Part shown: positions 24,301 to 33,760 of the stretch, piece by piece
Layout: the number at the start of each line of letters is the position of its first letter
Numbering within the stretch: position 1 is the first letter of the stretch
Origin: Apoderus coryli
Lineage: Eukaryota; Arthropoda; Insecta; Coleoptera; Attelabidae
Direction: 5' to 3'
Assembly: GCA_911728435.2 (NCBI GenBank)
Contig: OU452201.1
Coordinates: forward strand, 21,576,001 to 21,640,000
DNA length: 64,000 nucleotides
Program-made: the position numbers and the translations under genes
The notes under the pieces: model-generated
What the model was told of the DNA's origin: nothing
What the model saw: only the letters and a program-made list of their open reading frames with translations
The model's database searches: none

Positions 24301-26660
24301 GAAATTTGGATGATATAGCGGCGTTTCTTTTCAAATAAGATTGTCAATTTTGGTTTTGCAGGGGAATGTAGTACTTGTTGTATAATTATTTGATTCGCAC
24401 CGTAGTTTACAGGAATATCATGTATTGGAATGTCGACTATGGGGTCTTCGTTTACGTTTGTATGTATAGTCATGTTATCGTTGTTCGCTGCATCATCATT
24501 AGGTACTGGGAGTTCTATGTCGTTGTATCGAGTGTTGTCAGTGTCGTCCACTTGGGCAATAGTTGAAATTTGGTCGGTGTTGTGGTCAGCTGTTTCGTTT
24601 TCTAGTTGTTTATTAAAGTCTTCGATATAATCTTTTAGGGAAAATTTTGGGGATTCGTCAATATTGTTTAAATTTATTTCCGACATTACCTTAGAATTGA
24701 ATTGTTCTACGCCTATGGGTTCTGATAGGTCTAACGTAATGGATTCACAGGTATTGTTTAAAATAGTTGTGAGTGCAAAGCCTTTTTTTGCAGTTGATAG
24801 TGATTCTGGGATTTCACAGTTATGAAATTTTTGATGTGGTATTATAATATCACCATTTTTTATGGAAGTCCTAATCGTAATTACTTGTTCGACACGCGGT
24901 GGGATCGTTATATTGTTAAGTTCACATCTTGTTTTCTGGAATTGTAACTTAATATGCGTGTACGGTGTAACTAAATAGTTGTTATTGTAGTCTAAAGTTG
25001 CTTGCAATAATTTTAAATTATCTAAACCTAAAAGTCCATCAAAAATATTATGAAATTTAAATAGGTAGAATTTTAAATCTTTATTTTCGGGTAAATTAAA
25101 TAATTTTGAAGCAGGCATAAGAACACTATGTCTATGAGCTGATTTCTGATATACTGTAGACGCAACGAATGGATCGTCTATTATTTTATTCGGAAATAAC
25201 TTTTTGGCAAGAATCGGGTCCAAAAATGAATTACTTGAACCGGAATCTATCAAAATTTTAAGGTTATTTTCTGGAAATATAATGTAGGATAATTCGTTAG
25301 GGTTGGACATATTAAAAGATATTGTAGGTGTTTCTAACCGTTCGGGGTTTTCCTGGCCGTCCTGTCGAAAATTTGAAGCATTTTCTACAGGCTGATTATT
25401 TACTGGTTGTTCTTGTTGAGGTAGGTCATCGCAGGAGTGTTCGTATTGGTTAGGATATGCAGAGTAGAAATCTTGATATTGGTTAGGTTCATTGTACTGG
25501 CTCTCATCGTAATAATAGTCTTGTTGAGGTAGGTCATGTGATTCTACATTGTATAGTTCTTCAAAAGTGAATTTAGGTGGGTTATAATTATTATTAGGTT
25601 GATTTGTAAAGGGTTTAAATTGAGAAGTTTCTATGCCAGACATGGGTGTGGGTGTAGGTTGTTTTACATTTTGAGGTTTAAAAACATTAGTTCCATTGTT
25701 ATTTGGTCTGCCAAAAACTTGCGAGTTTGTGGGGAATCTTGTTCCGTTAAAACGAGGTCGAATATTAACCGACTGTGGAGAAAAATTCGTTCGAAAAGCA
25801 TTGTTTGAAGTTTGATAATTAAAAGGTCTTTGTGAAAAGTTAGTTTGAAAGGGTCGCGTATATAGGTTTTGTTGCATGGGCCTAAAATTTTGAGTATTAT
25901 TTTTAAAGGATATATTAGGTTTATTTTGGTTTTGAAAATAATGAATATTATCCTCTTGTGAAACAAATTGTAGTGCTTGCATTAGAGTAGCGGGACGCAT
26001 ACATCTGATTGTAGTTCCCAGAGGCTCTTTTAATCCCGATAGGAATGTTTTCAAGGCAAGGTCGTTATACAAATTTCTTTTTAATGTTTTACCAGCAACT
26101 GATAATTCGTGCGCATCAACAAAAGAACATAAAAGATTTAGTATGTGTAAAATCCTGTCGTAAAATTGACTAGGTTTTTCATTAGGTGCTTGTCTCATCA
26201 TAACCAGATCCCTATTTAAACAAGTTTCGTCTCTTTGATCGGCAAAATTACGTCTTAAGGTGTCCTTAAGTTCATTCCAGGTGTTAACATTTTGGATGTT
26301 TACAACTAATTTAGCATGACCACTAAGTTTGCCAATTAAAGAATTTAATAGGTATATATTGTGAAAATTATTTGGGTTAGCTATGTCGTAAAAAGAATCA
26401 ATCAAAGTTTGGCAAGTAGATAAATATCTGTTTAAATCATTAGCGTTACCGTCGAAGGTAGGAACACAGTTTAGATATTCAGGTTTAAAAGTATTTGCCA
26501 TTTTGCTATTACTATTATCTAAAGCAATAATTTCATTCAAATTATCTTTAATATTGACTTCTAAGTTTTGGTCGTAAATAGCAGAGTCAGTTGAAGGAGT
26601 TTGCAATGAGAGATTTTCTAAATTTTCGATAAGATTATTGATTGACATTACATTTATCAC
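21384..26660 (-). CDS. Gag-protease-integrase-Env fusion polyprotein without reverse transcriptase
   Basis: A single 1758-residue frame. Residues 1-450 are Gag-like: a capsid-like region, then an Asn/Gln-rich stretch without a CCHC knuckle. Protease: 'LIDSGSSNSF' (Asp472), with 'DGLLGLDN' near 541. Integrase: HHCC finger His861, His867, Cys897, Cys900, then the core triad Asp930, Asp983, Glu1019 (35 residues between the last two), 'SQSNGQVER' at 1012-1020. Env: from about 1195, with 'IHYFDLNPI', a furin-type RTKR (1302-1305), the conserved errantiviral 'GLINAAGSVFKLITGNLD' and a membrane anchor at about 1710-1733. Between the protease and the integrase there is only an acidic linker (about 650-830). 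No reverse-transcriptase palm, no YxDD and no RNase H is present. In related elements Env is usually a separate, spliced frame. Start chosen as the first ATG after the leader; ATGs at residues 5 and 54 are alternatives. Confidence 0.93.
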   Translation of the reverse strand: MINVMSINNLIENLENLSLQTPSTDSAIYDQNLEVNIKDNLNEIIALDNSNSKMANTFKPEYLNCVPTFDGNANDLNRYLSTCQTLIDSFYDIANPNNFHNIYLLNSLIGKLSGHAKLVVNIQNVNTWNELKDTLRRNFADQRDETCLNRDLVMMRQAPNEKPSQFYDRILHILNLLCSFVDAHELSVAGKTLKRNLYNDLALKTFLSGLKEPLGTTIRCMRPATLMQALQFVSQEDNIHYFQNQNKPNISFKNNTQNFRPMQQNLYTRPFQTNFSQRPFNYQTSNNAFRTNFSPQSVNIRPRFNGTRFPTNSQVFGRPNNNGTNVFKPQNVKQPTPTPMSGIETSQFKPFTNQPNNNYNPPKFTFEELYNVESHDLPQQDYYYDESQYNEPNQYQDFYSAYPNQYEHSCDDLPQQEQPVNNQPVENASNFRQDGQENPERLETPTISFNMSNPNELSYIIFPENNLKILIDSGSSNSFLDPILAKKLFPNKIIDDPFVASTVYQKSAHRHSVLMPASKLFNLPENKDLKFYLFKFHNIFDGLLGLDNLKLLQATLDYNNNYLVTPYTHIKLQFQKTRCELNNITIPPRVEQVITIRTSIKNGDIIIPHQKFHNCEIPESLSTAKKGFALTTILNNTCESITLDLSEPIGVEQFNSKVMSEINLNNIDESPKFSLKDYIEDFNKQLENETADHNTDQISTIAQVDDTDNTRYNDIELPVPNDDAANNDNMTIHTNVNEDPIVDIPIHDIPVNYGANQIIIQQVLHSPAKPKLTILFEKKRRYIIQISKSNFDVDILNTFKEIIVPDKQYYLYFEKSDIYEPFCEVIRKTFKWPSLKLRRCLKKLIDVTDKTEICDIIKMYHESKNNHRGIDETLERIKQKYYWPNQKDSVQTYINNCEICQRSKYERHPINMQMNVTPTASRPFQIIHIDVYTLEKTKFLTIIDSFSKYAQAYGLQSLAASEIVDKLLIFFSHHSVPEQIILDNGTEFKNTVVTEMLNLHKIKIHFCSPYHSQSNGQVERLHSTLSEHIRLLNNQEFSKSPISQKMVYAILAYNNSIHSVTKFKPIDVINGHISDNDPFDIKLDQMLPTDYINNHKEKARLLYSNINEKLIGNKEKVISKINENRDKPDIFTENQKVYPKKHIRQKLTDKFLKPTKILSVNENRKTVSTESQTKVHMDNLKRPLRQTYSFDKKPKFYFRLAATIYAEDKIVLRQLDDNPGILPLKLGQAKHVQYTFTLIHYFDLNPIITEVNKLHFRTKNITNSLNKHNEYFNETSNYIKILNLIQERVETKIKNLIPHPQRTKRGLINAAGSVFKLITGNLDASDGERYEKLINNLETNQNNLATIIKNQNSISTSIIQNFNNTVQQINQNEKLIEKRINQIGLIVQRTTIPENYNFIKDIINQIISFYEIIDSMLQDLENSITFARLKTMHPSIIKTNNLLTELKKLEHIVGPNSLPLPINLENIFLFEKLIEIDCFIYKNKITFLLHIPVTYPNKFDYYHLYSLPVKHQSLFKVVIPRNTYLVKSQLHYSHFGTPCTIVRPQTFLCYKPMLKEIEENSPCEVQLLGSTKNTPTCQQTYITATKPIINRLDQSDKWILVLPKETIVQLKCPFQEENQRLLGSYLTTIPTGCQIKTEDKIIINNQKETNSSQQPIIFPDFNETKEYLPLLNLSIHLQEINLDSLHELQNKIMKNQPYTIFDSISKFPSLWTILIYMLVFGICSYMVYKCIIGRKLNGKKTNLETQTYQHIQLPLNQA

Positions 26661-26973
26661 TTACACTAATACAATCAGGTTCGCTCTGGCCATTACTATA
26701 AGTTCCAAGTCTTGATTAGGCGATGATGGTCCTTCTCAATCACTTAGTCCTTGCGACGATAGACAATATTGATTCTATCGACCGATGATCGATTGTTCAA
26801 GAGCACTTTATAGTTCTGCGATAGATTGGGATTTTTCGATGTCCAGAAAGTCCCTTCTATAAAACACCCTCGCACCAACGTCACAACAAAGGTTCGTATT
26901 TTCGGTAAATCCGTTGACACGAAAAAGCAATACGATTGATTCGCACACTTCCGAAAATCCGACTGACTGCGCC
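26661..26973 (-). promoter_or_regulatory. 5' leader of the LTR element
   Basis: 313 bp between the 5' LTR and the first ATG, containing the primer site. This is where packaging and splice-donor signals would be expected; none could be assigned. Confidence 0.6.
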
Positions 26974-26974
26974 A
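26965..26974 (-). promoter_or_regulatory. primer-binding site (serine tRNA type)
   Basis: The minus strand reads TGGCGCAGTC, overlapping the last base of the LTR. This matches the 3' end of a serine tRNA, the primer used by several errantiviruses. Confidence 0.75.
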
Positions 26975-27179
26975 ATTAATTTTCTTAGCCCGGAGTTTCC
27001 CTTTTTAAAAAACTTTATTTTCAAAATACAAAATTACAATATTTCTGGTTTATATTAACAAATAAAATTATTATAACTGAACTTGAAAAATAGCGTCTTC
27101 TTCCTATATATAATGTTTACTGCGGTGTCATTTGATCTCGCTTGGTCAGCATTTATACGGAGTGGACCATCATATAACT
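26974..27179 (-). repeat. 5' LTR (promoter)
   Basis: Copy of the 206-bp LTR. TATATATA at 27105-27112 followed by a TCAGTT initiator-like motif would drive minus-strand transcription of the fusion frame. AATAAA at 27014-27019. Confidence 0.92.
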
Positions 27180-27250
27180 CGTGTTATTAACCTGTAACAG
27201 GGTTACTTGTAAGTAGACCGGAATATTTTAGGACGTGATAGCAGGCTTCA

Positions 27251-27831
27251 TAAGAAGCCAATTTGGCTATATAGTACCCTGGTCCAAAGTGGTCCCTTTT
27301 CGAGATATTCGAACTTCTAAGATTTTTTGAGAAAATGTCACCTTGAATTTGGTCTCGTTTTGAAGTTTTTATGATGTTTTTTTGTTAAAAATAAGACACT
27401 TTATTAAAAGAAAAATTTAAAGTACAAGTAGACTGGTAATTACTGGAGCCAACTATTTTATCTGCTTGGATAGATAAAAACACTTAGATATTTTTTCAAC
27501 AATCTATACCAAAAAATGTATGTGGATATTTTTGACAAACCGTCGATTTAAATAAAAGTGTTGTTAATATTTTACATTTAATGTAGATTTAAAGGGCTAC
27601 CGCTCCAGTAATTCCCAGATTCCTTGTACCTAAAATTTTACTTTTAATTATGTAAGTGTCTTATTTTTCACAAAAAAACACCAACAAATCTTCAAAACGA
27701 GACCAAATTGAAAAAAATATTATAAATATTCGACTTCAAAGTGACACTTTCCCAAAAATCTTAAAAATTTGAATATCTTGTAAAAGGTCCACTTTTGGAG
27801 CAGGGTACTATATAGTCAAATTGGTTTCTTA
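27251..27831. mobile_element. inverted-repeat element (MITE-like)
   Basis: The left arm starts TAAGAAGCCAATTTGGC. The right arm is its imperfect inverse, ending TTGGTTTCTTA. Each arm extends over 100 bp with scattered mismatches, including ATATAGTACCCTG. There is no coding capacity and no clear target duplication. Confidence 0.7.
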
Positions 27832-27903
27832 TGTATGTATTATAAATAAATCATTTACTATTTTTTTTTTGCAAAAATAATCCATTCTTAAGTGGAGTTG
27901 TAT

Positions 27904-28420
27904 ATTTTCGATGAGAAATAAAACTCGAATCTCCACAATAATAAATTCAATATAAATTTATAATTAATATCCAAACATATTTCGGAACTTCCACCAGTTC
28001 CATCATCGGTTTTTAATTTTTATTTTATTTCTGTCGAGGTGAATTGAATATTATCAAATTAATTAAAAAAAAATATAATTACCATCATGATCTATAAAAA
28101 GAAATGAAGAATATCAAAATAAGGTTGGATTTTTCTAAATTTATTTTTATAATAATAATAATAATACTAAAACGTACTTTATTGGTACAAAACCCCAAAA
28201 AGGCCATTGACCGAAGTCCTTCAGCCTTTTTAATTTTATTATTTTATTAATACAAACAACAAATATTTTCCATAAAAATGAACTCAATGGAAATTTCTGG
28301 AATATTGATTTTGATTGACGATGGAACTGGTGTAGGTTCCCAAACATGTTTGGATATTAATTATAAATTTGTATTGAATTTATTTTTGTGGAGATTCAAC
28401 TTTTATTTCTCATCGAAAAT
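27904..28420. mobile_element. inverted-repeat element with hammerhead-like core in its arm
   Basis: Arms of about 105 bp: left from ATTTTCGATGAGAAATA, right ending in the inverse of it. On the minus strand of the left arm, CCGATGA (28003-28009) is followed by a perfect 6-bp helix GGAACT/AGTTCC and GAAAT (27979-27983). The right-arm copy keeps the helix sequence (28323-28340) but has lost the flanking boxes. A (TAA)n-ACTTTATTGG retroelement tail lies inside at about 28147-28175. Confidence 0.6.
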
Positions 28421-28429
28421 CTTTAACTT

Positions 28430-29550
28430 TTAGTATTGTATTGAATTTTAAAACGTTGCATAGTTCTGTTGCTATTCATTTATATAAATGTAACAAAATA
28501 AGTTACATTTTAACGATTGTTGTGACTAGTAGTAGCATATCGAATGCAAAGATTAAATGATATTTCTGTGTATATCTTCTGAATTGAACCTTTAACACAC
28601 GCAATAAATAGCATAATATATATTTAAATTTCAACAGAGCCCAAGGGATAATTTTTGCGAAGTGTGTTTGCTTACCCACAACACCGAGAGCTTTATAAAT
28701 GACGTATCTATATGCGTGCTGTTGCCAATGTCACAGAAAAAGATAAAGCCCTTTTACTCAAATGAAAAGCTTTTATATATGGAATCAGTGCTTACCGCTT
28801 CTAGCATTAATAAACCTGTTTTCCTCTGCTAACAGCTCTATTGAGTGCTTTTATTAAGTGATTTCGTTTTTGTTTAAATTTGTATTTTGCTGAAATGTCA
28901 GGCATTTATAATTTGATTTACAAACTAACTTGGTTAGATTCTATGATACTGTGTAAATTCGTTTGTGTTAGCAAAGACCTCCCCTTAAATATTATGGTAA
29001 AATTGGAGATAGAATTAGATAAATAATATCTGAGTTAATTTAATGTAAAAGCAAACAAATCAACAGAGATTTCAGGTGGACCCAGCTTTGCAAAAAGCAT
29101 CCAACCCACACAAAGTGAGTTTTGTAGACATATTCTTATAAGAAAAAAATTGTCTCAGTTTAGATATTGATAACCTGGAACATCCAAACCCTAGGTTATG
29201 TTTAGATGTTCTTAATAAACAAGTTTCTTTTTAAATAATAATTTTTTGTAAATTTGGTATTGATTTTTTGGAGCTTGGGTGCTTTCTGCAAAACAAAAAA
29301 AGAGTTATTTAATAATTATTAATAATTTATTTAGTAGTATTAAAAAAAAACAAGTAAAATTATAGTGTTTTTTATAATATTAGGAGTTATACAAAATTAG
29401 TTCTTTTCGACGCAGAAGTCTACATTTTCGATATTGAACCTTCAGTGTCTTCTTCAAAATTGCCATTTCCTTTAAGTTTCTGGTAAAAGTTTAAGCAATC
29501 AGATGGTATAAGATGATACATTTCACGCAAATTATCTGCCATTGATTTTC
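28430..29550. other. AT-rich DNA, no feature seen
   Basis: Nothing supported. Confidence 0.4.
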
Positions 29551-29560
29551 CCTGAGGCCA

Positions 29561-30004
29561 CTAGGCGACCAAATCTATATAGACGTACATCACTCTGATT
29601 TTTAGGTTGCCGTCCTCTTGTTGGTTTTTTTTTATATTCACCTTTTGAATGGGACCCTCAAAAGTGTTTTTTTGAAAATATAACGAATAAGGTAGATTTT
29701 TCTCTATTTTGATAGATCTTACATTAAGCCAGTTAATTTCATCAACTGAAATTTTTATATTAATTATGTTTTTTTCTATATTTCGTTTGCCAAAAAAGTC
29801 TTTTGAAGTCATCTCGGTAACTAGCGGTGGATTTTTCTTTGTGGATTCTTTCACTACGTTTATATAAACGGTAGGTAAATACATCCGCTGTTGGTGTTTC
29901 AAAGCGGATTCTATATCACCAAAATCCGAATCGTTGGGCAAGAAAGTGTGACCTGAATATAGAAATTTCAAAGTAGTCTCTTCACGATGTTGGGATGAAT
30001 GCAA
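29561..30004 (-). pseudogene. C-terminal fragment of a transposon-encoded DUF7869-like protein
   Basis: 147 residues. 'KFLYSGHTFLPNDSDFGDIE' (about 13-32) is followed by 'NPPLVTEMTSKDFF' and 'INWLNVRSIKIEKNLPYSLY'. I recognise this as the tail of a large family of insect repeat proteins with a DDE-like domain often labelled DUF7869; the label comes from memory. In that family SGH-FLP-D-DF precedes a segment with (I/V)xWL...EK..P. The catalytic part upstream is absent: the sequence before the ATG (above 30004) is unrelated and is followed by a hairpin. It is open throughout but is only a fragment. Confidence 0.5.
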
Positions 30005-30046
30005 AATATAATTTAATATTAAAGTCAGCTTAATATTACGATTCTG

Positions 30047-30205
30047 GGGTCACAGGAAGTAGGATCTTGCTTGATAAAGCACATCCAAAACCATTTAAAA
30101 CCGGAAGTTAAACATTTAATCTTGCGGAGAGATTAAATGTTTAACTTCTGGTTTTAAATGGTTTTGGATGTGCTTTCTCAAGCAAGATCCTACTTCCTGT
30201 GACCC
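30047..30205. repeat. 159-bp near-perfect hairpin
   Basis: Arms of about 76 bp around a 7-base loop TGCGGAG (30123-30129), with only a few mismatches. The outer ends are GGGTCACAGGAAGTAGGATC and its inverse. A transcript would fold into one long duplex. It could be a fold-back element or a hairpin-RNA source. Confidence 0.85.
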
Positions 30206-33200
30206 TCTTCCAGTTGGTCGTTTTATGCACATTGGATAATGGAATAAAACCAATCGAAAAATAGCTTTAGCTCAAATTTTATAACAATGTGGCTTGGTCG
30301 CTTACTGCAAAACTGGATCCAAGTAATGCTCAATTAGTAGAAAATCTTCTAGTGGTAAACTAATATACTTACAATGAAAAATTCATAAATAATTTTCCTT
30401 AAAGTTAAGGGTTAGAGTTAGGTACGTAGAATAGTATTACAGAAATTTTTTAAATTCTGTTTCTGTTGTTGATTCATCGGTGAAAACAAGGTTTTGTAAA
30501 AAACACCGTTTTGCTTCTTTTTGTTTCTTGAAGGAAAATTCTCAATATCCAATTATCTAAAAAAAAATCTGGTACCAACTCTTTATCGGGCTGTAGTGAA
30601 ATGAGTGCATTAATTATTCTTTGAATACTCGATGTACACTAGAAATTACTTGTGTTTCTTACAATTATTGTAGTATAGGATCCGGAACAACTTTTAATTT
30701 AAAATATTGTCTTCCGTTTAAGGAATTAGTGCCGTTCATGGTCTAACAGAATTTCGGTACTTTATTTTTGCTTAAAGATCCCAGTCTCACGGGACTGCCT
30801 TTCAAAAATTTTTGTGAAACCAAATTCAGCCGGCTAATAGAGTAAGTTGCAGATCTTGAGTGCTATTATTCTTCCTCAAACAATCGGGATTCTAAAGTCA
30901 ACGTTTCCGCCACCAATATCGCTAGATGAATATCGCTAATTGTTCTAATGTTTTCTCCAAACGACGACCACGGTGTCCTTTATTGCAAACTGTTCCAATG
31001 TGTCAATGTGTATGACCTAGTAGTTGCAGTTGTCGAGTCGAGCCTTTTTTATAAATTTTGTTCGTGATTATAAATACATATACTTAACAAAAACTTAAAT
31101 ATTTGAAGAAAGCTAGATCGTTACTTATGTATGGATTGAATTTCTTATTGTTGTTCTAGTTATGATCTACTCAAGTCTAAAACAATAAATTTACCTACCT
31201 TTGTTGTTTTTCCAACACTTTTCAGCGTAAAATGTTTAACTGTAATTTATTTGGGGATCTTATTTCGTACAATAACAATTCACGTAATGAAATAGTGATA
31301 TTATTGGAGAATCTTTGGAGATCGGCTGACCTCGGGACTGTGATGTAGTTTTGATGAAAATATACGTGAACATACCATATAATTCAACTTTTGAGTCTGT
31401 GATAACGTTTTACGATATATATTTAAATATTTATAGCTTCTATGGTATTTAGTTTAGATACCCCTCTGCCTCTCTAGTCCAGCAGTAATATACTCTCGTG
31501 GTCTACGCAAAAATGTTGTATCGCCGGGGTGGGAAACGAAATGCAGCAGGATCTCTTTCACGAAATTGTGTAAATCAACTTGGTGTTTGGTAATCCGGCA
31601 GTAGGTACATATTATCGTATCGACTACGACCTACCTTTAAATCTCTAATTAAAACATAAAAAGCATCATATTTTTACGATTTTTGTTGATTTTGTACACC
31701 TGAAATCGTATTTTTTCCTCTTGTTGTGTAAAATATAGCCGCAGCAAAAACTCTATGTCAATAGATGAAATACTCTACACTCCATAAGCTACTAGAAGCT
31801 ACTGTCAAGTTTTCCTATTAAAATTTATAGAATAAAAAAGACCGTGTCAACACGTGGTCTAACAAATATGCACAAACGTATATCTACCTACATCAACGGA
31901 CGTGAGGTGGCGTGGCGTGTTGCTAGTGAGTGTCAGCCTTAAATATACTTCTATAGGTAGAAGTTATAAAATACCTTCAAGATATAGGTAAGTTGTAAGC
32001 AGTTATCAAATTGTCTGGTATAAAATCAATAGGGAAACAAAAAAGAAGCCAGGTGCACAGATGTATTTTATAAAGAAATTTTATAATAAGATGCGTTTTA
32101 TTTTATACACATAATTTATTTGGGGCCGTTCGCCCAGGAAAGATGATTTAAACCGTAAAAAATAATTTTTCTGTAGACGAATGCTCTGAAACACAAAAGA
32201 CTGACTATTTCTAAAAACCCATATTCCTAAAAAAATAGTGTAATAAGTAATATTTTTGCCCAATAATTTTCATATATTACTACTATATAGTGAAAGAGAG
32301 TTGTTGCAAATAGTTTGCGGAACGTTGAGATCTTAACTCCATATCCAGGCCTTTTCGCCCAATCATTCTGGCCTCTATATATTTTTTTTCTTAAAATGTA
32401 CCTAATAAAATGTAATATAAAACGCATGAATTATGAATTTATACCCAAAATTCCTCACTCATATGTATAATATGTACCAAACCACCATTCATATATACTC
32501 CAACTTTTACCACAAAAACTAGGTCTTACAATTTCCCATAAATTTGTCAGTTTAGAGGTGTTTTTGTCGGTTTTAGTTTCTCGAGCTTCTGACTAGGGAA
32601 AGGATTTTTATCTGACATCCAACGTCGTGATCCCTCTTTGCAGGCGAACCCAAAAGCTTTTATGTCCTATAGCGCAAAAAGCTGTAGTGATGATTTTTGT
32701 GTTGTTTTGTTTTTTCTCTATAAGCTTAAAATGTCTTGTCTCAAGTGTAGAAATGGATGGGGTTTCTCTTGGAATGTACACCTGTTGAGGGATGAACTGA
32801 TTTTGCGACAATATTAGATTTATCTAATTCCTTCTTAGCTTTAATTAATTGCGGCAAAGAAATGGTACTTACTGCTTGATGGGTATATTTTTAAGTAGAA
32901 CTAATTAATAATTACTAATTTGCAATTTGCACTAAATTCAGTAGTTAGGTATACATGCTGTTATATTTTTTTGTCGTTTTCTGTTTGGATGTCCCGTCCA
33001 TTTCGTACTAATTATAATTAAATAATATAATTGACTGATTGACATCTATGGAGCCGCCAGTCTTACAATATCCTGAAAACTTGCCGATAACATGTATACT
33101 TAGATTTTGGATAACTACATTATTTGTTAATCAAGCATACCATGCCTTGATTGATTAACAATTCATTAAGAAAGGGCTTACCTACACTATCTGCAACTAT

Positions 33201-33286
33201 TTTTTTTAATGCTCTGATTACTTCTTTAAAAAAAGTAACCTACATTTGTTTCAATAAAAATAGCCGATCTCTAAAAAATAATATAA
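30206..33286. other. AT-rich DNA, mostly featureless
   Basis: No clear gene. The minus strand of 30440-31030 has scattered transposase-like words (for example FTDES) but no readable frame. A small stem (TTGTTAATCAA with its inverse) lies at about 33125-33163. ATGCGTTTTAT-type inverted ends at 32092 and 32422 may mark a small MITE. Confidence 0.35.
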
Positions 33287-33760
33287 TTAATATTTATTGA
33301 AGTAATCCATTAGAGAGGAGTGGTGTATATACGACGTTTCATTTCCTGTAATATAATTAAATCTTTCTTCAATAAAATACCGGCTTATAAAATTATTTCC
33401 AATAAAGCCCGCCCACACGTTTATCATGATCCTTTGTTGATGTTTTGTTTCTATTATAGCATGGGGATTTTCATCATAGGGATTACGGTAATTTACTACC
33501 GTATCTCCAGAGAAATTGACCTCGTCCGAAAACAAAACAATGCAAGCAAAATTTAAATTTTGCCTAAGTCGTTATACAAAAACCAATGTGCATAATTGGT
33601 ACTTCCAGGATAACCTGTGAGAGACATGGCATGGACAGTTTGAAGGAGATAAGGGTGCATCAAATTGTTCTCGAAATATCTCATGGACATCCCACCTCAT
33701 CGAATTGATTTGAAGCGAAAGCTTTCCACCGCTGTTAGATCAGCCCCAGTAAAACTACTG
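33287..33760 (-). pseudogene. mariner-like transposase relic, central part
   Basis: The minus strand at about 33620-33690 gives 'MRYFENNLMHPYLLQTVHAM'. After frame changes, 33287-33535 gives 'MFSDEVNFSGDTVVNYRNPY' and later 'RIMINVWAGFIGNNFIS'. These match the first catalytic Asp region (FSDE) and the NVWAG segment of DUF4817/DD41D-type mariner transposases such as 46035-47108. The second and third catalytic residues are missing. Two or more frameshifts make it non-functional. Confidence 0.7.

Larger units (their letters stand above)
21154..27183 (-). mobile_element. errantivirus-like LTR retrotransposon lacking RT/RNase H
   Basis: A complete insertion: 4-bp target duplication CGTG (21154-21157 and 27180-27183), element body 21158-27179 (6022 bp), two 206-bp LTRs, primer site, 313-bp leader, one long coding frame and a polypurine tract. 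In element orientation the LTR begins AGTTAT and ends TTAATT, as is usual for gypsy-group errantiviruses. Full-length members of that group are typically about 7-7.5 kb. The shortfall here matches the missing reverse transcriptase and RNase H. The two LTRs appear identical by eye, which implies a recent insertion. Confidence 0.93.

Noticed and set aside
21920..24630. Several plus-strand open frames of 60-70 codons
   Set aside because: They lie antisense to the errantivirus frame and have no motifs; they are shadows of that coding sequence.
26661..27179. Full host promoter interpretation of the TATA box near 27105
   Set aside because: The TATA is inside an LTR and is duplicated in the other LTR; it belongs to the element.
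30440..31030. Possible minus-strand transposase relic (FTDES-like word, scattered fragments)
   Set aside because: No run long enough to align by eye; stops in all frames.
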